The position numbers and the translations under genes were made by a program. Positions 7,905-15,823 of a DNA stretch of 64,000 nucleotides are shown here, piece after piece. Location of the stretch: positions 334,667 to 398,666 of the forward strand of contig CAYXVZ010000001.1 in NCBI GenBank assembly GCA_964468345.1, in the 5' to 3' direction. How positions within the stretch are numbered: position 1 is the stretch's first letter; each line of letters starts with the position of its first letter. Under the pieces are notes generated by a model. That model saw nothing but the letters and a program-made list of their open reading frames with translations. It did no database searches and was not told the origin of the DNA. The stretch is from DALYLB01 sp964468345 (GTDB lineage Bacteria > Acidobacteriota > Blastocatellia > RBC074).

Positions 7905-10900
7905 ATGCGAAACCGACTTTGGGCAGTATTGGCGATGCTGCTGCTTTGGACGCTCCCTGCAAACGCGCAGTTCAGCAGCGCCGTCCAGGGCATTGTCCAG
8001 GATAGCAATCAGGCATTGATTCGCGGCGCGACCGTCCGCCTCAAAAATGTGCAAACGGGATTATCGCAGGACACGCGCACGAACGATGCAGGCTATTACC
8101 GATTTTCGAGCCTCGCACCGGGCAATTACGAACTCACCATTGAAAACCAGGGTTTTCAGACCCGCACGATCACGGTTTCGCTGACGGCCAGCCAATCGCG
8201 CGACGTAAACGTCGAACTGAACGTTCAGGGGACAAGCGCGACAGTGGAAGTCACATCGCAGGCTCCGATTCTCGATACGGCGGAGACGCGGCTGGAAATC
8301 ACGCTCAAGCAGGAGAAGATCCGCGACCTGCCGCTGCTCAATAACAGCATCTTTGCATTGCTTGCGCTCGCGCCCGGCGTGGTCGGCACCAACGGCGCAG
8401 CTGACAATTTCAATCCAGAATATGGATCGGGCATTTCCGCCAACGGGCGAAGCGCCGCGGGCAATACGTATAACGTCGACGGCCTGAGCGTCACGAGCAA
8501 CATCACCTATGGCACCCTGAATCTGAGCCTCAATCCGGAGGCCGTGCAGGAGGTATCGATCGAGACGAACACCTTCAAGGCCGAGCAGGGCCGCGGCAGT
8601 TCGATGGTGGTTTCCTACACGACCAAGTCCGGCACGAATCAATATCATGGCGCGGCCAATTACTGGTTCACGAATCAGGATATGCGCGCGCGCACCAGCC
8701 TCCCCTTCGTGCGCAGCTACGCGCCGTTTGCGCGCCAGAACCTGAGCGGCGGCTTCGGCGGTCCGATCATCAAGAACAAGACCTTTTTTTTCGCCGCGCT
8801 CGAAATGCTGCGCTCGAAAAACTCCGTGACGGGCATCGAAACCTATGAGGCGCCGGAGTTCGTGCAATGGGCGCGAACGAATTTTGCCAATTCGATCGGC
8901 ACCCGCCTGCTGACCGACAATCCGATCAACGGACCGGTGACGACCAATGTGTTGCGGCGCGCCAGCGATATTCTCGGCGCGGCCAATTGCGGCACGGCGG
9001 CGACCAACAACATTCCCTGCAATCTGCCGATGGTCGTGCAGGGAACATGGAGCCGATCCCCTTATAAAAACGGCCTGCAATACAGCATTCGCGGCGATCA
9101 CAACATGCGGGACGGCAAGGACCGCATTTACGGCAGCTTCGTCCGCACGGAATCGGATGATGCGTCGTTGGTTAACCGGCCGACGCTCAATAATACGAAT
9201 GACCGTTTTGTGAACGCCTTTCAAGGCAACTGGACACATACATTCAGCCCGACGCTGCTCAATGAAGTCAGCCTTTCGGGCAACAAGGTCCAGGGCCGCA
9301 GCGCAGTGGGCGCGCCCTATCGCATTCCGGCAATCAGCATTCAGGGGAGCACCGGCCTGGGCGTCGGATTCGGCGGCACCTTTGTGCAGCACAATTACAC
9401 GTTTCGCGACGTCGTGAGCTGGGTCAAGGGATCGCACAGTTTGAAATTCGGCGGCGAATATTTCTGGGGCGATGATTACGCGCTGTTCGCAGAGGCCAAC
9501 AGCCGGCCGAGTTTCAGCTTTTTGAATCTTCTCGATCTGGTGCGCGATCAACCGTTCTCGGGAACCTTCGGCGCCTACGATCCGCTGACCGGCCGGCCGA
9601 ACAACTATCAGTTCGGGGCGCGGCTCAATACGATCAACAGCTTCGTGCAGGATGAATGGAAGGTTCGCCCCAACCTCACGTTGACGATGAGCCTGCGCTG
9701 GGACGATTTCGGCAATCCGACGGCCCTGAACGGCGCCCCGGTCAAGGATTGGAAGATGACCAATCTGATCGTCGCGCCCGGCAGCACCGTGGACGAGATC
9801 ATTCCGAACGCGGCCATTAAACAGGTCGACAAGCCCTTCAACGGACGGCTGAACAGGAATTTCAGCCCGCGATTCGGCTTCGCCTGGTCCCCCGGCAAGG
9901 GCGCCAAATGGAGCATTCGCGGCGGCGTGGGTCTCTATAACGATTGGGTCACGCTCGGTGAAACCGTGGATCGCGTGAACATCAATCCGCCGAATTTCAT
10001 TTTTCCGAATTTCGGCGTGAACCTGCCGCTCAAGCCGATTTTCTCGGTGGGCAACTCCGACACCTATCCGTTCGGCTTCACGCAACCGGCGATTCCGGCG
10101 GCCTCGCTGGATGCGCGCGGCGGCATCGTCGGCCTGCAGAGCGGCATCGGCGGCCTCGATCCGGACCTGACAACGCCGAAGACCGTGAATTATATCGTCG
10201 GCGTCGAGCGCGAAGTCGGCCGGCGAACGGTCGTCGGACTCAATTACAGCGGTTCGCGCACCTGGAACTCGATCGTCGGCACGGACTTCAATCGAAGGCC
10301 GAACGATCTGCTCGACGGCCGGCTCGATCGCCTGAATCCGAGCTTCGGCGCGATCACCTATATCTTCAATTTCAATAAATCGACCTACAATGCAATGATC
10401 GCGTCCGTCCGCACCAATCTCGGCAAGGGCGGATTGATTCAAGGATCGTATACGCTGGGTCACGTAACCGATCTCTATCAGGGCGGTTCGCGTTCGGTCG
10501 GGTTCGAATCCGCGCCCGATCCGCGACAGCTCGATGCGCGACCGGGCGACGCGCTGTTTGACGTCCGGCATCGCATCTCAGCGTCCGGCGCATATCAACT
10601 GCCCACCCCGTTTCGCAATAATGCCGTCTCCAAAGGCGTTTTGGGCGGATGGGAAATCGGTCTGACCGCCATCGCGCAGTCGGGAACGCCGTTCTTCGCC
10701 TTCACGAATGCGGCTTTCAATCCGGTACGCAATGCCCAGGGCCAGGTGACCGGATTGAACCCGAACAGCGGCGATTACAATGCCGATGGATTCAATTTCG
10801 ATATCCCGAATCAGGTCGGCAATCTTGCCCGCAAGGGCGATCGAAACGCCTTGAGAAACGGCCAACAGCAATTCACGGCGGCCGATTTTCCCATCCCGGC

Positions 10901-11162
10901 CATCGGCACCATCGGCAACAGCCCGCGCAGCTATTTCCGGCAACAGGGCTTTGTCGGCGTCAATACCAGCGTGATCAAAAATAATCCGTTGCCGTTTTTC
11001 GGTGAGAGCGGAAATCTGCAATTGAAGTTCGAGTTTTTCAACGTGTTCAATCGCGTGAATCTGGGCGGGATGAATAACAATCTCGCCAGCTTCCAGTTTG
11101 GCCGCATCACCAGTCAGAGCGATCCGCGGGTTGTTCAGGTGGGGGCGCGGATTTCGTTTTAA
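7905..11162 (+). CDS. TonB-dependent receptor with N-terminal carboxypeptidase-regulatory domain (Oar-like)
   Basis: A 1085-residue outer-membrane protein, the size usual for the acidobacterial receptor family. Signal peptide residues 1-22 (cut after ANA or at AQF). Residues about 25-110 are a carboxypeptidase-regulatory-like beta-sandwich ('GIVQDSNQALIRGATVRLKN', 'NDAGYYRFSSLAPGNYELTI'). The plug follows (about 120-245, 'IRDLPLLNNSIFALLALAPG', 'NTYNVDGLSV', 'TTKSGTNQYHGAANYW'), then a long beta-barrel ending in an aromatic residue ('VQVGARISF'). Such receptors import large ligands, probably oligosaccharides, using TonB energy. AGGAG at 7894 fixes the start. The ligand cannot be named; downstream GH5-like and UnbV genes hint at glycan use. 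Confidence 0.92.
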   Translation: MRNRLWAVLAMLLLWTLPANAQFSSAVQGIVQDSNQALIRGATVRLKNVQTGLSQDTRTNDAGYYRFSSLAPGNYELTIENQGFQTRTITVSLTASQSRDVNVELNVQGTSATVEVTSQAPILDTAETRLEITLKQEKIRDLPLLNNSIFALLALAPGVVGTNGAADNFNPEYGSGISANGRSAAGNTYNVDGLSVTSNITYGTLNLSLNPEAVQEVSIETNTFKAEQGRGSSMVVSYTTKSGTNQYHGAANYWFTNQDMRARTSLPFVRSYAPFARQNLSGGFGGPIIKNKTFFFAALEMLRSKNSVTGIETYEAPEFVQWARTNFANSIGTRLLTDNPINGPVTTNVLRRASDILGAANCGTAATNNIPCNLPMVVQGTWSRSPYKNGLQYSIRGDHNMRDGKDRIYGSFVRTESDDASLVNRPTLNNTNDRFVNAFQGNWTHTFSPTLLNEVSLSGNKVQGRSAVGAPYRIPAISIQGSTGLGVGFGGTFVQHNYTFRDVVSWVKGSHSLKFGGEYFWGDDYALFAEANSRPSFSFLNLLDLVRDQPFSGTFGAYDPLTGRPNNYQFGARLNTINSFVQDEWKVRPNLTLTMSLRWDDFGNPTALNGAPVKDWKMTNLIVAPGSTVDEIIPNAAIKQVDKPFNGRLNRNFSPRFGFAWSPGKGAKWSIRGGVGLYNDWVTLGETVDRVNINPPNFIFPNFGVNLPLKPIFSVGNSDTYPFGFTQPAIPAASLDARGGIVGLQSGIGGLDPDLTTPKTVNYIVGVEREVGRRTVVGLNYSGSRTWNSIVGTDFNRRPNDLLDGRLDRLNPSFGAITYIFNFNKSTYNAMIASVRTNLGKGGLIQGSYTLGHVTDLYQGGSRSVGFESAPDPRQLDARPGDALFDVRHRISASGAYQLPTPFRNNAVSKGVLGGWEIGLTAIAQSGTPFFAFTNAAFNPVRNAQGQVTGLNPNSGDYNADGFNFDIPNQVGNLARKGDRNALRNGQQQFTAADFPIPAIGTIGNSPRSYFRQQGFVGVNTSVIKNNPLPFFGESGNLQLKFEFFNVFNRVNLGGMNNNLASFQFGRITSQSDPRVVQVGARISF

Positions 11163-11167
11163 AGAAA

Positions 11168-11211
11168 AGACCTATAGGACATATAGGTCCTATAGGTCTT
11201 ATAGGTCCTAT
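11168..11211. repeat. CCTATAAGA-family repeat overlapping a start codon
   Basis: Inverted array of 9-bp units (GACCTATAGGACATATAGGT then TATAGGTCTTATAGGTCC) filling the 47-bp gap between the receptor stop (11160-11162) and the TPR gene. Its last bases, CCTATGG, contain the ATG used here for the TPR gene. Confidence 0.88.
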
Positions 11212-12643
11212 GGTGATTTTTCTTTTGTTGATTTTGATTTTCGCCCAGGACTTTGACCAGGCCCGCGATCATCTGCGCCGCGGCGAATTCGCCGCGGCGC
11301 TCGATGCCTGCGAGGCCGGGCTCAAAGCCCAGCCGCGAAATCACCAGTTGCACACGCTCAAGGCCATCGCTCTCGATGGCCTGGGGCGGCAACCGGAAAG
11401 CCTCGCGTCTTTTCGACGGGCGCTCGCCATCGAGCCGAAATTTGTGCCTGCCCTGCAGGGCGCGGCGCAATTGGAGTACAAACTGCGCGATCCGAATTGC
11501 CGCAAAACGCTCGAAACCCTTTTACAGATCCGGCCCGAACCGACGGCGCATGCCATGCTCGGCGTCCTGGCATTCGAATCGAAAGATTGCGCGATGGCCA
11601 TGAAGCAATACGCCGCGGCGGGCGATGCCGCCAACGATCCGATCATTCGCTGGCAGCGCGCAACCTGTCATTTTCAATTCAAACAATGGCCGGAGGCGGA
11701 GACGCAATTTCAATCGCTGCTCGCCATGCGGGAAGACGATCGCATTCGCTATAACCTGGGACTGGCGCAGGTCGAAGGGAAAAAATTCGCGGAGGCCGTG
11801 CGCAGCCTGCGGCCGCTGGCGCAAAAAGCCGATCCGGATGCGGAGAGCATCAGTCTTTTAGCGACAGCACTCGAAGGTAACAAGCAACTTGCCGAAGGGA
11901 TCGAAGCGTTGCGGCGAGGCATCGAGCTTTACCCCACGGAAGAGAGGCTGTATATCGACCTCGCCAATCTGTGCCTTGAAAACAACGGCATTCCGCTGGG
12001 CATCGAGGTGCTCGAAGCCGGCCTGCGCAACCAGCCGCGATCAGCGCGGCTCTGGACCATGCTCGGCGTGTTGAACGCGCGCGCCGACCAGCGGGCAAAG
12101 GCCGAAGAGGCCTTTCGCTCCGCGGTCGCGAACGCGCCCGATTCCGCCTTCGGCCGAGTGGGCCTGGCCGCAACGCTGATGCAGCTTGGCGCGGTGGACG
12201 AGGCCATTGCGCAATTGCGCGATCAGCACAGGCGCACGCCCGCGGACGCGCAGGTCAGCCTGACGCTCGCGCAGGCGCTGCTGCAAAAAGACAGCACGCC
12301 CGCGGAGCTTCGCGAAGCGCAGGGCCTATTGCGCGCGCTGCTGCAACGCGACCCGCGCAATGCCCGCGCCCATTCCCTGCTCGGCAAATTGCATCTGCGC
12401 CGCGAAGAGGTTCTGCCCGCGGCGCGCGCCCTTGAAATGGCGCTGCGCCTCGATCCAGCGGATCGCAATGCGACCTATCAACTGATGACCGTCTATCGCA
12501 AACAGGGCCGCATGAAAGAAGCCGCCGCCTTGCAATCCCGCGTCGAGGAACTGCTCGATCGCGAACGTGCGGCCGAAACCGAATCCGCGCGCCATCGTCT
12601 GGTCCGCGCTCCCGAAGGCCGGCCGGCGCACGAATCGCGGTGA
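11210..12643 (+). CDS. Tetratricopeptide repeat protein, exported or membrane-tethered
   Basis: A 477-residue protein made of about a dozen TPR-like helical hairpins from residue 12 to 455. Examples are 'FDQARDHLRRGEFAAALDACEAGL', 'HTLKAIALDGLGRQPESLASFRRALAIEP' and 'LWTMLGVLNARADQRAKAEEAFRSAV'. A short hydrophobic start ('MVIFLLLILIFAQ') suggests export, with cleavage near AQD. TPR proteins are scaffolds for protein interactions; no enzymatic motif is present. The ATG at 11210 is formed by the end of a CCTATAAGA repeat and has no clear ribosome-binding site; GTG at 11213 is an alternative. Following the TonB receptor by 47 bp, it may be cotranscribed with it. Confidence 0.82.
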   Translation: MVIFLLLILIFAQDFDQARDHLRRGEFAAALDACEAGLKAQPRNHQLHTLKAIALDGLGRQPESLASFRRALAIEPKFVPALQGAAQLEYKLRDPNCRKTLETLLQIRPEPTAHAMLGVLAFESKDCAMAMKQYAAAGDAANDPIIRWQRATCHFQFKQWPEAETQFQSLLAMREDDRIRYNLGLAQVEGKKFAEAVRSLRPLAQKADPDAESISLLATALEGNKQLAEGIEALRRGIELYPTEERLYIDLANLCLENNGIPLGIEVLEAGLRNQPRSARLWTMLGVLNARADQRAKAEEAFRSAVANAPDSAFGRVGLAATLMQLGAVDEAIAQLRDQHRRTPADAQVSLTLAQALLQKDSTPAELREAQGLLRALLQRDPRNARAHSLLGKLHLRREEVLPAARALEMALRLDPADRNATYQLMTVYRKQGRMKEAAALQSRVEELLDRERAAETESARHRLVRAPEGRPAHESR

Positions 12644-12728
12644 GAGCTCCCCCGGAAAAGTCGGAAAAAGAATGAATCTTTCTGCCTTGATTTTTTTTTC
12701 GTATTCATCTGCCAGCCGGGAAAAGATC

Positions 12729-13874
12729 ATGACTATGCCAAAAACACTCTCACGAATTTCCTTATTCGCATTGATTCTTGTCTGCGCCACGCTTGCCCAC
12801 GCGCAACAACGCGCGCGATGGACCGAGCAACAGGCCCGGGAATGGTATGCGCGGCAGCCCTGGCTGGTCGGGAGCAATTACGCGCCCGCGAATGCCATCA
12901 ATCAGCTCGAAATGTGGCAGGCCGATACCTTCGATCCGAAAACGATCGATAAGGAATTGGGCTGGGCGGAGGGGCTCGGGATGAATACGATGCGCGTCTT
13001 CCTGCACGACCTGCTCTGGCAGCAGGACCCGGCGGGATTCAAAAAGCGTCTCGATGAATTCCTGCGCATTGCAACGAAGCACAAGATCCGGTCGATGCTG
13101 GTTCTGTTCGATTCCGTCTGGGATCCAAACCCACAGCTCGGGCGGCAGCACGAGCCGAAGCCGGGCGTTCACAATTCCGGGTGGCTGCAAAGTCCCGGGG
13201 CCAAAGCCCTGACCGATGCCTCGCAGCATCCGCGCCTCGAAGCCTATGTCAAAGGCGTCGTCGGCGCATTCGCCAAAGACGCGCGCATTCTGGCATGGGA
13301 TGTCTGGAACGAACCGGACAATATGAACGGTTCGAGCTACGGCAAGCTCGAACCGCCGAACAAGCTTGCCATCGTCCAGCAGTTGTTGCCCAAAGTCTTC
13401 GAATGGGCGCTGGCCGCGGGCGCGCGCCAGCCGCTGACCGCGGGGCTGTGGAAAGGAGACTGGTCCACGGAGGAAAAAATCATTCCAATCGACCGGATCA
13501 TGCTCGACCAATCCGATATCGTTTCCTTCCATAATTATGACAGCGGGGCGGAGTTCGAAAAGCGCATTCAATGGCTGCAGCGATACAATCGGCCCATTCT
13601 CTGCACGGAATACATGGCGCGCGGCAACAAGAGCACCTTCGCGGGCTCGCTGCCGATCGCAAAAAAATATCGGGTCGCGGCCATCAACTGGGGCTTTGTC
13701 ATGGGCAAGACACAAACGCACCTTCCCTGGGATTCGTGGCAAAAACCCTATGTCGATCGCGAACCCACGATCTGGTTTCACGAAATCTTCCGCCCGGACG
13801 GCACGCCGTATCGGCAGGAGGAAGTCGATCTGATCCGCTCGCTGACGGGCGCGCAGAAACGAAAGGCCGCATAG
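12729..13874 (+). CDS. Exported GH5-like (cellulase superfamily) glycoside hydrolase
   Basis: A 381-residue secreted TIM-barrel hydrolase. The signal peptide is residues 1-26 (ends AHAQ). The catalytic acid/base is Glu195 in 'WDVWNEPDN' and the likely nucleophile is Glu294 in 'ILCTEYMARG', the arrangement of retaining clan GH-A enzymes. The N-terminal 'GSNYAPANAINQLEMWQ' and 'NTMRVFLHDLLW' segments resemble proteins often annotated as cellulase or 1,4-beta-xylanase without proven substrate. I chose the ATG at 12729 because it begins the signal peptide; an earlier in-frame start overlaps the TPR gene. With the upstream receptor and TPR genes it may form a glycan-use group. Confidence 0.85.
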   Translation: MTMPKTLSRISLFALILVCATLAHAQQRARWTEQQAREWYARQPWLVGSNYAPANAINQLEMWQADTFDPKTIDKELGWAEGLGMNTMRVFLHDLLWQQDPAGFKKRLDEFLRIATKHKIRSMLVLFDSVWDPNPQLGRQHEPKPGVHNSGWLQSPGAKALTDASQHPRLEAYVKGVVGAFAKDARILAWDVWNEPDNMNGSSYGKLEPPNKLAIVQQLLPKVFEWALAAGARQPLTAGLWKGDWSTEEKIIPIDRIMLDQSDIVSFHNYDSGAEFEKRIQWLQRYNRPILCTEYMARGNKSTFAGSLPIAKKYRVAAINWGFVMGKTQTHLPWDSWQKPYVDREPTIWFHEIFRPDGTPYRQEEVDLIRSLTGAQKRKAA

Positions 13875-13915
13875 CGTTTTCGCCCGAGGTTAGAAAAACA
13901 CTGCACAGAGAAAGG

Positions 13916-14003
13916 GCTTTACCACGAAGAAACGAAGAGCACGAAGAAATAATTGATGACATCTATCTATGCAGTTCTTCGTGCTCTTCGTTTCTTCGTG
14001 GTG
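13916..14003. repeat. CACGAAGA-family inverted repeat
   Basis: Left arm 13919-13948 (TTACCACGAAGAAACGAAGA then GCACGAAG), right arm 13975-14003 (CTTCGTGCTCTTCGTTTCTT then CGTGGTGAA). The arms complement almost perfectly across a 26-bp centre. It fills most of the gap before the UnbV gene, whose start is about 30 bp further on. Confidence 0.9.
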
Positions 14004-14032
14004 AAGCTCACGCTCACAACGGCAAGATTCGA

Positions 14033-15799
14033 ATGATTTCACGACGACGATTGCGCGACATCGCCTGTTTGCTCAGCTTCCTGCAGGCCGGGATTGCCCT
14101 CGGCTGGGCGCAGGGCGTGGCCGTGCCGGTGCGGCCGAATCGCCCGCAGCCGGTGCTGCGGAAAAAAGTCCCGCCGCCGCAGGTTCGCTATGAGGATATT
14201 GCGGCGAAGGCCGGCCTCGTCGCGCGGCATGTTTCCGGACCCGAGCGCGACAAGCAATACATCATCGAAACGACGGGCAGCGGCGTTGCGCTATTGGATT
14301 ACGACCGGGATGGCTGGCTGGATATTTTTCTCGTCAATGCGACGACGCTGGAAGCATCGTCCCCGGAACCGACGAGCCATCTCTATCGCAATCGCCGGAA
14401 CGGAAGCTTTGAAGACGTGACGAGCGTTGCGGGCCTGACGCGCACCGGATGGGGACAGGGAGCCTGCGCGGGCGATTATGACAACGACGGCGATGCGGAT
14501 CTGTTTGTGACCTATTGGGGACAGAACGCATTGTGGCAAAACAATGGCGATGGCAGCTTCAGCGATGTCACGGAATCCGCGGGCCTGCTGCACGTCGCGC
14601 CTCGCTGGAGCAGCGGCTGTTCCTTTCTGGATTATGACAAAGACGGCGATCTCGATCTGTTCGTCGCGAACTACGTCGATCTGGATTTGACTAAAACGCC
14701 TGCTCGCGGGAGCAATGAATATTGTTCGTGGAAGGGGCTCGCCGTGGTTTGCGGCCCGCGCGGCCTGCCCGCGGGGACGAATCTGCTCTATCGCAACGAA
14801 GGCGGCGGCCGATTCAAAGATGCCTCCCGCGAAAGCGGCATCGCGAAAATCAAAGGCCGATATGGCTTCACATCCATCGTTTCCGATTACGACAATGACG
14901 GATGGCCCGACATTTATCTGGCCTGCGACTCGACGCCCAATATTCTCTTTCACAATGAAGGCGACGGGACGTTTACGGACATCGGCCTGCTCTCGGGCAC
15001 GGCGGTCAATGAGGATGGCCAGGAACAGGCCGGCATGGGCGTGGCGGCGGCGGACTTCGATCACGACGGCTTGATCGATCTTGTGAAGACGAATTTCGCG
15101 GATGACACGCCGACGCTCTATCGCAATCTGGGCAAGAACGTGTTCAGCGATGTCACCTTCCCTTCCCGGCTCGGCGCGAATACGCGCTTTCTGGGCTGGG
15201 GGGCGGGCTTCATCGACTTCGACAATGACGGCTGGAAAGACATTTTCATGGTGAACGGGCACGTCTATCCGGAAGTCGACACGCTCAACTCGCAGAGCCC
15301 GTTTAAACAGGAACGCGTGCTGTTCTGGAATCTGGGGGATAAGACCTTTCTGGATCTCTCCGCGAATGCGGGCCCCGGCGTAATGGACCGGCGTGCGTCG
15401 CGCGGCGCGGCCTTTGGAGATCTCGATAATGACGGCAGCATCGAAATCGTCGTCAACAATATCAACGACCTTCCCAGCCTGCTTAAAAACAGCGGCCCGC
15501 GACAGAACTGGACGCTGTTGCAACTGGTCGGCACAAAATCGAATCGCAGCGGCATCGGCGCGCGCGTCACGGTCGTCACGGGGATGACCCGACAAACGGA
15601 CGAAACGCGCAGCGGCGGCAGCTATCTTTCGCAAAACGACCCGCGCCTGCATTTCGGCCTGGGCAAGGCATCGATCATCGATCGAATTGAAATCCAATGG
15701 CCGAGCGGCCTGCGCGAAGTTCATTCGCGGTTGAAGGCCAATCAGGTCCTGGTGCTCGAAGAAGGCAAAGGGACGCCGGCGAGCAAACAGAAACGATAA
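14033..15799 (+). CDS. Exported FG-GAP/VCBS repeat protein with C-terminal ASPIC/UnbV domain
   Basis: A 588-residue secreted protein. After a signal peptide (residues 1-28) there are seven calcium-binding-type loops of the pattern D-x-D-x-D-G-x-x-D: 'DYDRDGWLD', 'DYDNDGDAD', 'DYDKDGDLD', 'DYDNDGWPD', 'DFDHDGLID', 'DFDNDGWKD' and 'DLDNDGSIE', as in an integrin-like beta-propeller. The last 90 residues are the ASPIC/UnbV domain ('GARVTVVTG', 'SGGSYLSQNDPRLHFGLG', 'IEIQWPSG'). Such proteins are common in Acidobacteriota and Planctomycetota; their role is not established, but surface binding is likely. The ATG at 14033 opens the signal peptide and lies just after a hairpin repeat; the ribosome-binding site is weak. 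Confidence 0.88.
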   Translation: MISRRRLRDIACLLSFLQAGIALGWAQGVAVPVRPNRPQPVLRKKVPPPQVRYEDIAAKAGLVARHVSGPERDKQYIIETTGSGVALLDYDRDGWLDIFLVNATTLEASSPEPTSHLYRNRRNGSFEDVTSVAGLTRTGWGQGACAGDYDNDGDADLFVTYWGQNALWQNNGDGSFSDVTESAGLLHVAPRWSSGCSFLDYDKDGDLDLFVANYVDLDLTKTPARGSNEYCSWKGLAVVCGPRGLPAGTNLLYRNEGGGRFKDASRESGIAKIKGRYGFTSIVSDYDNDGWPDIYLACDSTPNILFHNEGDGTFTDIGLLSGTAVNEDGQEQAGMGVAAADFDHDGLIDLVKTNFADDTPTLYRNLGKNVFSDVTFPSRLGANTRFLGWGAGFIDFDNDGWKDIFMVNGHVYPEVDTLNSQSPFKQERVLFWNLGDKTFLDLSANAGPGVMDRRASRGAAFGDLDNDGSIEIVVNNINDLPSLLKNSGPRQNWTLLQLVGTKSNRSGIGARVTVVTGMTRQTDETRSGGSYLSQNDPRLHFGLGKASIIDRIEIQWPSGLREVHSRLKANQVLVLEEGKGTPASKQKR

Positions 15800-15823
15800 A
15801 TCGCTCTTCGGAGATATTCTTCG

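Noticed and set aside
8061..10571. 836-codon open frame antisense to the TonB receptor
   Set aside because: It is a product of the GC-rich codon use of the receptor gene; it has no family motifs and no ribosome-binding site.
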